NCBI RefSeq assembly: GCF_009674885.1
Contig: NZ_WKKA01000016.1
Coordinates: 1-61,271, forward strand
Source: Paracoccus sp. S-4012
Lineage (GTDB): Bacteria > Pseudomonadota > Alphaproteobacteria > Rhodobacterales > Rhodobacteraceae
Length of the DNA: 61,271 nucleotides
Reading direction: 5' to 3'
This document shows, piece after piece, positions 19,274 to 28,500 of this stretch; within the stretch, counting starts at the first letter, position 1, and every line of letters starts with the position of its first letter. The position numbers and the translations under genes are program-made. The notes under the pieces were generated by a model. That model did not search any database and was not told the origin of the DNA. It saw only the letters and a list, made by a program, of their open reading frames with translations.

Positions 19274-20011
19274 TCAGAGGATCTGCGCGAGGAAGGCCTG
19301 CGCCCGCGCGCTCGACGGAGCGGAGAAGAAGCGCTCGGGCGGGTTCGTCTCGATGATGCGGCCCTGGTCCATGAACACGACCCGGTCCGCCACTCGGCGG
19401 GCGAAGCCCATTTCGTGCGTGACGCAGATCATCGTCATGCCGGCCTCGGCCAGTTCAGCCATGACGTCCAGCACCTCCTTGACCATCTCGGGGTCGAGGG
19501 CCGAGGTCGGCTCGTCGAAGAGCATCACCTCCGGGTTCATGCAGAGCGCGCGGGCGATGGCGACGCGCTGCTGCTGCCCGCCCGAGAGCTGCGCCGGGCG
19601 CTTGTCGGCATGGTCGCGCAGATGGACCCGGTCGAGGAGGCGCAGCGCGGTGTCGCGCGCCTCCGCCTCCGGCACGCCGCGGGCGCGGCGCAGCGCCCAG
19701 GAGCAGTTCTCGGTCGCGGTGAAATGCGGAAAGAGGTTGAAGCTCTGGAACACCATGCCGACCCGCTGGCGCATGGCGGCGAGCGCGCGGCCCTCGCGCG
19801 GCCCCGGTAGCGGCGCGCCGCCGATCTGGATCCGGCCCTGCTGGAAATCCTCGAGCCGGTTGATGCAGCGGATCAGCGTGGACTTGCCCGACCCGGACGG
19901 TCCGCAGATGACCACCGTCTCGCCAGGATCCACCGTGAGGGTGATGTCCTTGAGCGCATGGAAGCCGCCGTACCACTTCTGCAGCCCGGCGATGTGGACT
20001 GCGGGCGTCAT
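19274..20011 (-). CDS. Polar amino acid ABC transporter ATP-binding protein
   Basis: A 245-residue ABC ATPase of the PAAT/GlnQ type. Walker A is [18 protein letters not shown], the Q-loop region is [18 protein letters not shown], the signature is [17 protein letters not shown], Walker B is [16 protein letters not shown], and the switch His is in [11 protein letters not shown]. It powers uptake with the permease encoded upstream (ATGA overlap at 20008-20011) and the binding protein at 20825. The ligand is unknown; the neighbouring iorAB operon suggests aromatic amino acids as one possibility. Confidence 0.93.
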   Translation of the reverse strand: MTPAVHIAGLQKWYGGFHALKDITLTVDPGETVVICGPSGSGKSTLIRCINRLEDFQQGRIQIGGAPLPGPREGRALAAMRQRVGMVFQSFNLFPHFTATENCSWALRRARGVPEAEARDTALRLLDRVHLRDHADKRPAQLSGGQQQRVAIARALCMNPEVMLFDEPTSALDPEMVKEVLDVMAELAEAGMTMICVTHEMGFARRVADRVVFMDQGRIIETNPPERFFSAPSSARAQAFLAQIL

Positions 20012-20673
20012 GGCGCCTTCATCCTCCGCTCGAGCCAGTGGACGAGGCGCACGGCGGGCAGCAGCACCGCGAGGTAGATCAGCGCCGCCGCGATCAGCGG
20101 GGAGGGGTTCGCCGTCAGCGCCTGCGCGTCGGTCGCCTGCTTCAGCAGGTCGGGCATGGCCACGACCGAGGCCAGCGAAGTGTCCTTGGCGATGGCGACG
20201 CTGTTCGATGTGTGGGACGGAATGGCGATGCGGAAGGCCTGCGGCAGGATGATCTCGGCGATGATCGACCGCCCCGGCACGCCGAGCGCCTGCGCGGCCT
20301 CGATCTGGCCCTTGGGGATCGCCTCGATGCCGGCGCGGAACACCTCCGCGGTGAAGGCCGAGAACACGCAGGAGAGCGCGATCACCGCGGACCAGTAGCC
20401 GCTGAGGCGGATGCCGGCGAAGGGCAGCGCGTAGTAGATCAGGATCAGCAGCACCAGGATCGGGATGGCGCGGAAGAGGTCAATCCAGGCGATGGCGAGA
20501 ACGCGCGCCCATTTCGGGCCGTAGAGCCGCGCGAGGCAGATGGCGACGCCCGCGACGGCGCCGATGGTCAGGACGGCAGCGGCCAGCAGCAGCGTGTTGA
20601 CGAAGCCGCGCAGCAGCATCGGCAGCACGCGGGCCATGACCTCGAGGTTGAGGAAGGTTTCGATGAAGGTCAT
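20008..20673 (-). CDS. Amino acid ABC transporter permease
   Basis: The start is placed at ATG 20673 ([18 protein letters not shown]), giving 221 residues, normal for the HisM/GlnP family. Five hydrophobic segments are visible, and the EAA loop is [20 protein letters not shown] followed by [24 protein letters not shown] is another family hallmark. It is an inner-membrane component with a single permease gene, so it presumably forms a homodimer. Confidence 0.92.
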   Translation of the reverse strand: MTFIETFLNLEVMARVLPMLLRGFVNTLLLAAAVLTIGAVAGVAICLARLYGPKWARVLAIAWIDLFRAIPILVLLILIYYALPFAGIRLSGYWSAVIALSCVFSAFTAEVFRAGIEAIPKGQIEAAQALGVPGRSIIAEIILPQAFRIAIPSHTSNSVAIAKDTSLASVVAMPDLLKQATDAQALTANPSPLIAAALIYLAVLLPAVRLVHWLERRMKAP

Positions 20674-20712
20674 TGGGACGGCAGGGGACCGCGGCGGCGA
20701 TGCGTTGGGGAA

Positions 20713-20787
20713 CGGTGCGTGCGGAGCACGCACCCTACGGGGCCGGTTCCCGCCATGATGCGTAGGCTGCGTGCTCCGCACGCACCG
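20713..20787. repeat. REP-like double palindrome
   Basis: Two 26-27-nt arms (20713-20739 and 20761-20787) are near-perfect reverse complements separated by 21 nt. Each arm is itself a hairpin: GTGCGTGC-GGA-GCACGCAC on the left and its TCC-loop counterpart on the right. The element lies in the 151-nt gap between the binding-protein stop and the permease start. Such GTGCGTGC/GCACGCAC palindromes recur between genes in many alphaproteobacteria and may adjust mRNA levels between a binding protein and its membrane partners. Confidence 0.7.
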
Positions 20788-20824
20788 GCAACCCCGATCA
20801 ACGGTGCAGCCCCGGCCCCCACCC

Positions 20825-21598
20825 TCACGGGATCTCCAGCACCGTCACCGTGGAGCTGCCCTCGGGCGGCGGGCTGCCCAGCCATTTCTCGTAGATCGCC
20901 GCCATCGTCCCGTCCTCCTTCATCGCCGTGATCTGCGCGTTCACCTCCTCGAGCAGCGGCGAGTTCTTCTGCAGCATCAGGCCGTATTTGTCGCCCGTGG
21001 GGATGCGCTCCACCACCTCGATGCCCTGCATCTGCCGCGCCTGCGTCTCGAAGCCGAGGATATCGTTGATCGCCCCCGCGACGCGCCCGTTGCCGACATC
21101 GAGCAGCAACGAGTTCTGGTCGGGATAAGTGCGGACTTCGGAAAAGCCGACCTCGTCCATATGCGCGTTGATCCAGGCCTCGCCGGTCGAAGCGGCCAGC
21201 GTGCCGACGATCTTGCCCTGCATCTCCGCCAGCCCGGCAACCCCGCCGTCGGAAGCCGTCACGAGCCCGAGGTCGGCGTCGTAGTAGCCCTGCGTGAAGC
21301 TCTGGCTGTGCAGCCGCTCCTCGGTGATCGAAATGGTCGAGATGGCGATGTCGATGCGCCCCGAGGCGGTCGCGGCGAAGAGGGCCTGAAAGCCCATGTC
21401 GCTGATCGCGAGGTCGCGGCCCATGCGCTCGGCGATCTCCGTCACCATGTCCACCTCGAAGCCCTCGAAGGCGCCGGTTTCGGTCTTGTATTCCCAGGGC
21501 GGGTTGGCCGGATAGGCGCCGACGGTCAGCGTCTGCGCCGCCCCCGTTCCGGCGAGCCCGAGGGCCATGAGCGCGGCGGCAAGGAATCTCGGAATCAT
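20825..21598 (-). CDS. Amino acid ABC transporter substrate-binding protein
   Basis: I start at ATG 21598 (MIPRFLAAALMALGLAGTG), which yields a clean signal peptide cleaved after GAAQ; the upstream extension is not credible. The mature ~235-residue protein is a type-II periplasmic binding protein of the amino-acid (SBP_bac_3) group: LTVGAYPANPPWEYKTE, FEGFEVDMVTEIAERMGRD, AISTISITEERLHSQSFTQG and GLMLQKNSPLLEEVN. It is first gene of the transporter operon with permease and ATPase. Confidence 0.92.
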   Translation of the reverse strand: MIPRFLAAALMALGLAGTGAAQTLTVGAYPANPPWEYKTETGAFEGFEVDMVTEIAERMGRDLAISDMGFQALFAATASGRIDIAISTISITEERLHSQSFTQGYYDADLGLVTASDGGVAGLAEMQGKIVGTLAASTGEAWINAHMDEVGFSEVRTYPDQNSLLLDVGNGRVAGAINDILGFETQARQMQGIEVVERIPTGDKYGLMLQKNSPLLEEVNAQITAMKEDGTMAAIYEKWLGSPPPEGSSTVTVLEIP

Positions 21599-21651
21599 GT
21601 TGCGTCTCCCTGTGACAAGCTTTTCTTGGGCGCCGGGCTGATCTGCCGCGC

Positions 21652-22182
21652 CTATTCGACCCCGACGTGGAAGACCTGCCACACCCAGGTATCGTCGTTC
21701 ATTCCGGCAAGATCCTCCCGCTCGGCCCGCGGATAGGCGACCATTGCCGGGCCCAGACCGCCGATATCGAGCGGCTCGCCCCCCATGTCGAGCGCGAGGA
21801 TCGCCCCGTTGGCCCTGAGCTCGTCGCTGCCGATCTCGGCCGTGTAGCCGTCGAGCGCCTGCACCGTCACCGTCTCGCCCGACGCCCCCGCCGCCTCCAG
21901 CAGCGCCTCGAAGCTGGGGCCGCTGAACTCGAAAACCTCCCCGCCCAAGGGGAAGTCGGCCCGCACGGTGGTCTGGGGCAGCGCCCGCAGCGCCTCGAGC
22001 GTGAAGGCATGCGCCCGGTCGAAGTCGTTGCCGTTGTCGACAAAAAGCTTGTCGCGCAGCGGGTCCACGGGAGCGCGGTTGGTGTTGCCGACCGCTCCGC
22101 TCACCGTGACCAGAGCCGGCGCACCCGCCGCCGCCATGCCGCCTGCGGCCAGTGCCAGGACCAGGACGCTTCGTGCGATCAT
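21652..22182 (-). CDS. SUOX-fold (oxidoreductase molybdopterin-binding-like) periplasmic protein
   Basis: The start is ATG 22182, giving 176 residues with a signal peptide (MIARSVLVLALAAGGMAAAG). The chain LVTVSGAVGN, FTLEALRALPQTTVRADFPL, FSGPSFEALLEAAGASGETV and VQALDGYTAEIGSDEL follows the small molybdopterin-oxidoreductase-like domain seen in exported bacterial proteins. The protein contains no cysteine at all, so the Mo-coordinating Cys of sulfite oxidase-type enzymes is missing and cofactor binding is unlikely. Function is unknown. It is separated from the SBP gene by 53 nt on the same strand. Confidence 0.7.
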   Translation of the reverse strand: MIARSVLVLALAAGGMAAAGAPALVTVSGAVGNTNRAPVDPLRDKLFVDNGNDFDRAHAFTLEALRALPQTTVRADFPLGGEVFEFSGPSFEALLEAAGASGETVTVQALDGYTAEIGSDELRANGAILALDMGGEPLDIGGLGPAMVAYPRAEREDLAGMNDDTWVWQVFHVGVE

Positions 22183-22293
22183 CCGAGAAATTCCTTTCGT
22201 CGATACGTTCCGGCGGACGCTAGGAAACGCCTTCCTTGAAATCCAGCGGATTCCGCGACAGCCTGCCGCGGCCGCAGCGGAGGGGATGCGCGC

Positions 22294-23433
22294 ATGGCCG
22301 ACAATTTCACCCGGACGATCAGCCGAGCGGGCGGCGCGGCCGCCGCCGCGACCGCCGAGACGCGGGCCGAGGTCCGCCTGCCCACGCAGGAGCTGCGCGA
22401 CGACATCCCGTTCTTCACCAAGGTTCTCGGGATGCGGATGGACATGATCTACCCCGCCGACGACCCGGCCGTTGCGGTGTTCTCCGGCCACGGGCTCAGG
22501 CTCCGCATCGAGAAGGACGCCCCCGAGCCGCCGGGCACCATCCGCATCCTGACCGACGACCCGGACGGCTTCGCGGACGGACGGCGCAGCCTCACCGCCC
22601 CGAACGGCACCCGCGTCGAGATCGACGAACTGAACCCGCCACTCGTGCTGCCGCCGACCGAGCATGCCTTCGTCGTGCGGCGGCTGAAGGATCAGGCGTC
22701 GTGGATCATCGGCCGGGCGGGGATGCGCTACCGCGACCTCGTGCCCTCGCGCCTCGGCGGCTCGATCATCGCCAGCCACATCGCGGTGCCGGGCGGGCCG
22801 GTGCCGGACATGGTGCATTTCCACAAGGTCGGCTTCCAGCTGATCTTCTGCTATCGCGGCTGGGTCGACCTCGTCTACGAGGACCAGGGCGAGCCGTTCC
22901 GCCTCGAGGCGGGCAACTGCGTGATCCAACCGCCCACGATCCGGCACCGGGTGCTGCACGCCTCCGATAATCTGCAAGTAATCGAGATCGGCGTCCCGGC
23001 CGAGCATGTGACCGAGATCGACCACGAGATGCAGCTGCCGAACGGTCCCGCCCGGCCGGACCGCGTGTGGGAGGGGCAGCGCTTCGTCCATCACCGCGCC
23101 GAAGGGGCCGAGTGGCGCCCGTTCCGCATCCCCGGCCTCATCGCCCGTGACACCACCATCGGCGAGAACACCGGCGGCGTCGCGGGGGTGCAGGTCGTGC
23201 GCCGCGGCGACGGGCCGATCCCCGCTACCCGCCACGATGGCGACATTCTGTTCACCTTCGTAATGGAGGGGCAGATGACGCTGGAAGGCGAGGGCAAGGA
23301 GCCCTTCGGCCTCACCGCGGGCGACGCCTTCGTGATCCCGCCGGGCATGGTGACGCGCTACGCCGAGCCGAGCGAGGACGTGGAACTGCTGGAGGTGACG
23401 CTGCCGGCGCGGTTCGAGACGGTGGCGGTCTAG
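22294..23433 (+). CDS. VOC-like plus double-cupin protein
   Basis: A 379-residue soluble protein. Residues ~25-115 (VRLPTQELRDDIPFFTKVLG, MRMDMIYPADDPAVAVFSGH) look like a glyoxalase/VOC half-domain. Residues ~155-240 (PDMVHFHKVGFQLIFCYRGW, EAGNCVIQPPTIRHRVLHA) and ~290-370 (RHDGDILFTFVMEGQMTLEG, LTAGDAFVIPPGMVTRYAEP) are two cupin barrels. The first cupin keeps histidines that could bind a metal; the second is poorer in them. It could be a small-molecule dioxygenase or isomerase; I cannot name a substrate. It is divergent from the SUOX-fold gene (111-nt gap), and its stop overlaps the pbpC stop (CTAG). Confidence 0.7.
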   Translation: MADNFTRTISRAGGAAAAATAETRAEVRLPTQELRDDIPFFTKVLGMRMDMIYPADDPAVAVFSGHGLRLRIEKDAPEPPGTIRILTDDPDGFADGRRSLTAPNGTRVEIDELNPPLVLPPTEHAFVVRRLKDQASWIIGRAGMRYRDLVPSRLGGSIIASHIAVPGGPVPDMVHFHKVGFQLIFCYRGWVDLVYEDQGEPFRLEAGNCVIQPPTIRHRVLHASDNLQVIEIGVPAEHVTEIDHEMQLPNGPARPDRVWEGQRFVHHRAEGAEWRPFRIPGLIARDTTIGENTGGVAGVQVVRRGDGPIPATRHDGDILFTFVMEGQMTLEGEGKEPFGLTAGDAFVIPPGMVTRYAEPSEDVELLEVTLPARFETVAV

Positions 23434-25538
23434 GGCGCAAGCAGCCGGAAGCGCACGCGCTGCGAGCGGCCCTGCGCGTCGATGACCGCGAGTTCGGAGA
23501 ACCCGGGGGTGGCCGCGACCTCGGCGGTCTCGCCGCGCAGGGCCGCGGCGGCGGGGGCGCCGTTCAGCAGCCACTGATAGGGCGGCGTGCCACCCCGCAG
23601 GCGGACGGTGAGGGGCGCGTCGCGCGGGGCGATCTCGGCCCCTTCGGGGGGGAACAGGATCGCGAGCCGGCCGCCCGGCGTGGTCAGGCGCGGTGCCTCG
23701 GCCGGCGCCGCAAGGGCGGGCGGAAAGCGCCGCAGCGCGGCGGGCAGCCGCGCGGTCGAGAGCGTCAGGGCCTCGGACGGGGGTGGGGGCAGCGGCACCG
23801 CGCGGGGGCCGAGTGCGTCGAAGAGGTCGAACAGCACCGGCGCCGCGAGGTCGGCTCCGAAGGCGCCGGGAACCGGCGTGCCATCCGGCCGTCCAAGCCA
23901 GACGCCGCCGACGAAGCCGCCGTCGAAGCCGACCGCCAGCGTGTCGCGGTGGCCGTAGCTGGTGCCGGTCTTGAAGGCGAGACGCCCGGCCTCGGCCCCG
24001 GTGGGGGGCGCGATCTGCGCGAGGGTGGCCGCCGTGTACCAGGCCGCGACCGGGCCGACGAGCGGGGTGCCTTCGCCGCCCGTCGCGCCGGGGTGGACGT
24101 GCAGCGTCACGGGCCGCCCGCCGCGCGCAAGCGCCGCGTAGCCCTGCACCAGATCCTCAAGGCTCACTCCGGCCCCGCCCAGCACCATCGCCAGGCCCGG
24201 CACCCCGCCCGCGACCTCGACCCGCATCCCCGCGCGCCGGAACGCCGCCGCGATCCGCGCCGGGCCGAGCGCCTCCGCCACCGCCAGCACCGGAATGTTC
24301 AGCGACTCGGTCAGTGCCCGGCGCACGGTCACGGTGCCGCGGAAATGGCCGTCGAAATTCTGCGGCTGCCAGCGGCCGAAGGCGGTGGGGCGGTCCTCGA
24401 CCAGCGTCTCGGGATGGATCAGACCGTCGTCGAAGCCCAGCGCATAGACGAAAGGCTTCAGGGTCGAGCCGGGCGAGCGCAGCGCGCGGGTCATGTCGAT
24501 GAAGCCGCCCGAGGCCTCGTCGGACCAGGCGGCGGTGCCGACATGGGCGAGGATCTCGCCCGTCCGGTGATCGGCCAGGATCGCCGCGGCCGAGACCCGC
24601 GCGGCCTGCCCGGCGGTGGCGCGCGCGACCACCGCCTCGGCGGCGCGCTGCAGGGCGGGGTCGATGGTCGTCTCGATCCGCGGCACGCCGGGGTTCTCGC
24701 GCGCGAGCCGTTGCGCGAGCAGCGGCGCGAGCGTCGGGAAATCGCGGCGGCGGTCGGGCAAGGGTGCGGCCTGCGCCGAGGCGAGCGCCTCGGCGTCGAT
24801 CAGCCCGAGCGCATGGGCGCGCGCCAGCACCCGGTCCCGTGCCGCCTTCGCTGCCCTGCGCCCCGCCTCGCGGTCGGGCCTGCGCGCCTCCGGCGCCTGC
24901 GGCAGCGCGACCAGCAGCGCGGCCTCGGCGGGGGCCAGCCGCTGCGGCTCCTTGCCGAACCACATCAGCGACCCCGCCCGCACCCCTTCGACATTGCCGC
25001 CATAGGGGGCGAGCGTCAGGTAGAGCTGCAGGATGCGCTCCTTGCCGAGGCGCCGCTCGAGCGCCAGTGCCACCCGGGCCTGCCGCAGCTTACCCGCCCA
25101 GTCGCCGGTCGGCCCCCGCTCCAAGAGCCGCGCGACCTGCATCGAGAGGGTCGAAGCGCCGGAGACGACGCGGCGGTGGCGGATCGCCTGAGCGCCGGCG
25201 CGCAGGACGGCGCGGGGGTCAACGCCCGCGTGGCTGCGGAAGCGGCGGTCCTCCCAGGCGATCAGCATCTCGATGAAGGCCGGGTCCACCCCGGCGGCGG
25301 GCGGGGCGAGGCGCCATAGCCCGTCCTCGACCTGGAAGGCGCGCAGCAGGCTGCCGTCGCGGGCCAGCACCTCGGTCCCGGTGGCGACGGCCAGCGCCGG
25401 CAGTTCCGTCGCCGCGACCCAGCGGTCGAGCGCCGCGCGGCCCGCGTCCAGCCCCGCGCCGATGAGGCCGAGGGCAACGGCCGCCGCGATCAGCCGCCGA
25501 CCGGCGCGGCGGTCGGCGTCAGCGGGTGATCTCGACAT
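23430..25538 (-). CDS. pbpC: Penicillin-binding protein 1C
   Basis: A 702-residue class A PBP. It has an N-terminal membrane anchor (~15-30). A GT51 glycosyltransferase has the catalytic Glu96 in AWEDRRFRSHAGVD and SGASTLSMQVARLLE. A transpeptidase has the Ser-x-x-Lys in RSPGSTLKPFVYALGFD (~residue 355), TESLNIPVLAVAEAL and FKTGTSYGHRDTLAVGFDG (KTG motif). A C-terminal PBP1C beta-domain follows (~620-700). It polymerises and cross-links peptidoglycan in the periplasm. It overlaps the end of the alpha-2-macroglobulin gene by 20 nt; the two are a classic bacterial pair. Confidence 0.95.
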   Translation of the reverse strand: MSRSPADADRRAGRRLIAAAVALGLIGAGLDAGRAALDRWVAATELPALAVATGTEVLARDGSLLRAFQVEDGLWRLAPPAAGVDPAFIEMLIAWEDRRFRSHAGVDPRAVLRAGAQAIRHRRVVSGASTLSMQVARLLERGPTGDWAGKLRQARVALALERRLGKERILQLYLTLAPYGGNVEGVRAGSLMWFGKEPQRLAPAEAALLVALPQAPEARRPDREAGRRAAKAARDRVLARAHALGLIDAEALASAQAAPLPDRRRDFPTLAPLLAQRLARENPGVPRIETTIDPALQRAAEAVVARATAGQAARVSAAAILADHRTGEILAHVGTAAWSDEASGGFIDMTRALRSPGSTLKPFVYALGFDDGLIHPETLVEDRPTAFGRWQPQNFDGHFRGTVTVRRALTESLNIPVLAVAEALGPARIAAAFRRAGMRVEVAGGVPGLAMVLGGAGVSLEDLVQGYAALARGGRPVTLHVHPGATGGEGTPLVGPVAAWYTAATLAQIAPPTGAEAGRLAFKTGTSYGHRDTLAVGFDGGFVGGVWLGRPDGTPVPGAFGADLAAPVLFDLFDALGPRAVPLPPPPSEALTLSTARLPAALRRFPPALAAPAEAPRLTTPGGRLAILFPPEGAEIAPRDAPLTVRLRGGTPPYQWLLNGAPAAAALRGETAEVAATPGFSELAVIDAQGRSQRVRFRLLAP

Positions 25539-28500
25539 GGCCGCTCGCGGTCCAGCCGCGGCGCTCGGGGCGGTACATGTCCTCGACCGTCGCGGCCGGG
25601 TGGCTGAAGCGGCCGGGGATGACGGCGCGGAGGCGGTAGGCGAGGGTGAAGGGCTCGGCCGCGCCCCAGGTCACGGCGGCGGCGAAGCGGTCCTGCCGGA
25701 ACTCGGCCATGTCCGTCCCTGCAAGGCCGCCGAGCCAGTCGAGCCCGGCGATCTCGCCCGCGCCGATGAGGTTGGGGTTGTCGATCTCGAAACCCGCGGG
25801 CAGCGGGTCGGTGACGATCAGCCGCCCGCCACCCTCGGCGAGCGGCGTGACCTCCAGCAGCGCCACGAGACGGGTGCCCTGCGCGACTTGGGCCGGATCG
25901 ACGGGCAGGCCCTCGGGCGTGAAGTAGCGGCGGGTGATCTGCCAGGCGGTGCCGCCCGCCGCGAGCGGCTCGACCGGCACGCCGGTTACGGCGAGGGTCA
26001 CGTCGATCGGCGCTTCGCCGCGGTTCTCGAGTGCGAGGGGCGCGAGGCCCGTCGGCTCGCCCAGCGAAACCAGCGGGCCCGTAAGCGGCGCGCCGCCGAG
26101 GGCCACGCCTGCGCCCGCGTCCGGCCCGGTCTGCAAGGCATGGCCGGCGAGCACGACCCATAGCGCCTCCTGCGTGGAGAGGTCCGCGCCCTCGGCGCGT
26201 CGTTCACCGATCATGGCCGAAAGCTGCGTTGCCGCCGCCTCGCGGTCCACCGCCTGCGTCCCGGCCTCGGCCGCAAGAGCGAGCGCCGCGGCGGTGTCAC
26301 GCAACGGCGTCCCGTAGTCGGTGCGGAAGCCGGTTTGCGGCTCAGGCGCGCCGCGGGCGAGCATCGCCTGCGCCCTACGGAACATCGCGTCGGCGCGCGC
26401 CACGTCGCCATAGGCGGCGAGCGCGGCGCCCAGATGCGCGGCGGCCATGGGTGTGGCGAAGTGGTCGGCGGCGGTATCGACGTAGTAGCGCAGGTCGCTG
26501 ACCGCGGCGGCATGCTCGCGCGACAGCACATAGGCCGAATAGGCGAGCGCCGCGTTCTGCGAGGCGTCGGCATATTGCGGCTCGCCCGCGGCGTTGAGGT
26601 GGTTCTGCAGGTTCTGCAGCGCGCGGGTCAGCGCCGCCTCGGGAACGGCATGGCCCTCGGTCCGGGCGCGCAGCAGGAAATCGGTGATGAAGGCGTCGAG
26701 CCAGGGATCGCCCGATTCCGCCCGCCAGAGGCCGAAGCTGCCCTCGGAGGTCTGGCGGGTGAGGATTTCCGCGATGGCATCAGCCATCGGACGTGCCGCC
26801 TCGGGCGCGCCGGGCACCAGGCCCGCGACATAAAGCTGCGGCAGCGCGGCGGCGGCGATCTGCTCGGTGCAGCCGTAGGGGTAGGTGGCGAGCCGGGTGA
26901 GCGCCGCGCCGACGTCGAGTTGCGCGAAGGCGCCGGTGGTGAGCGTGGCGGTGCCGGTGCCGGGGCGGAAGGCGCCGAGGGTGGCGGGGTCGAGCAGGGC
27001 CGACGCGCCGGGCGCGAGGGTGATGCGCGTGGCGCGGGTGATCGCCGGGTCGAGGCGCAGGATGGGGATCGTCAGGTCCTTCGTCACCTGCCGGCCATCG
27101 GGCAGGGTCGCGGTGAGGGTCAGGTTTGTGGTGCCCTCACCCTCCGGCGCCGCCAGCATCAGGCCAGTCGTGACGCGCTCGCCCGCAGCCAGCGTCACCT
27201 CGGGCGGCAGGCCGTCGAGGGCGAGGGCCGGGCCGTTCGTCACCTCGGCGCCGAGGGCGACCGCACCGGACGGACCCGCCACATGGGTTAGCGCGACCTG
27301 CGCCTCGGCCGTGTCGCCCGGCGCGAGGAAGGCGGGCGCGGTCACGGTCATCACCACCGGGTCGCGGACCAGCATCGTGGCCTCGGCCTCGCCGATGCCG
27401 CGGGCGGTCCAGGCGACGGCCATCAGCTTCACCTCGCCGTTGAAGTCCGGCAGCGGCACGGAAAGCTCGGCCATGCCGTCGGCGCCGACCGTCACGGGGC
27501 CGGAGAACCAGGCCATCAGCGCCTCGGTTGGCGGCGGGGCGAGGCTGCGGGCGCTCATCGCGTCGCCGCCGGTGCGGATCGCGCCGTCGCGGGCGCCGGA
27601 GGGCAGGATCAGGCGGCCGTAGAGGTCGCGCAAGGCCACGCCGAGTCGGCGCTGGCCGAAATACCAGCCGGCGGGTTCGGGCGCGGTGAAGCCGGTGAGG
27701 TTGAGGATGCCCTGATCCACGGCGGCGACGGTGGCGCGCACCGTGTCGCCGGGGGCGGCGCCCGCGACCATCAGGCGGACGGTGGCGGTCTGGCGCGGCG
27801 CTGTCTCGGCGGGGGCGATGAGGCTCGTGGTGAGGCGCCGGTTGCCGGGGTCCACGGCGGCATGGGCGATGCCGAGCGCACGCAACGGCGCGGGGTCGAG
27901 GCCGAGGGGGCGGATGGCGGTGACGGCGACATAGACGCCGGTGCCCCAGTCGTTGGTGACGGGCAGGGTGACGGTGTTCAGCCCCTCGGTCAGCGCGACG
28001 GTGGTAAGCGAATGGACGCGGTTCGAGAGGACCGCCACCGTCGCAACCCCCTCGGCGGCGGCGTCGATCGTTACGCGCGCGGTGTCGCCCGCGCGGTAGG
28101 CGGGGCGGTCGAGTGTCACCGCCAGGCGGTCGGGCGTGTCGGTCCCGGCGGTGGCCGCGCCCCAGCCGGCCTGGAAAGTGATCGCGGTCTCGGCCCCGGC
28201 TGCGGTGGTCACGACCAACTCGTATTCGCCCCAGTTCACCGGGACCGCGAGGCTCGCCGGACCCTCAGCCGAGAGCGCGAGGCTGCCGCCGTCGACGCGG
28301 GTGCGGCGCGTCACCGGCTCCCACATCCAGTCGCCGCCGAGGGCGAACCACTGGTATTCAGTTTCTATGCGGTTCAGCACCCATTCGGCCGGGACATCGC
28401 GCAGAGCGAGGTCGGGGCCGAGGGCGATGACGCGGAACGCGGCCTCGCCACCTTCGGGCACCGCATCGGAAAACTCCGGCCGGATGCCCACGACCGGCTG

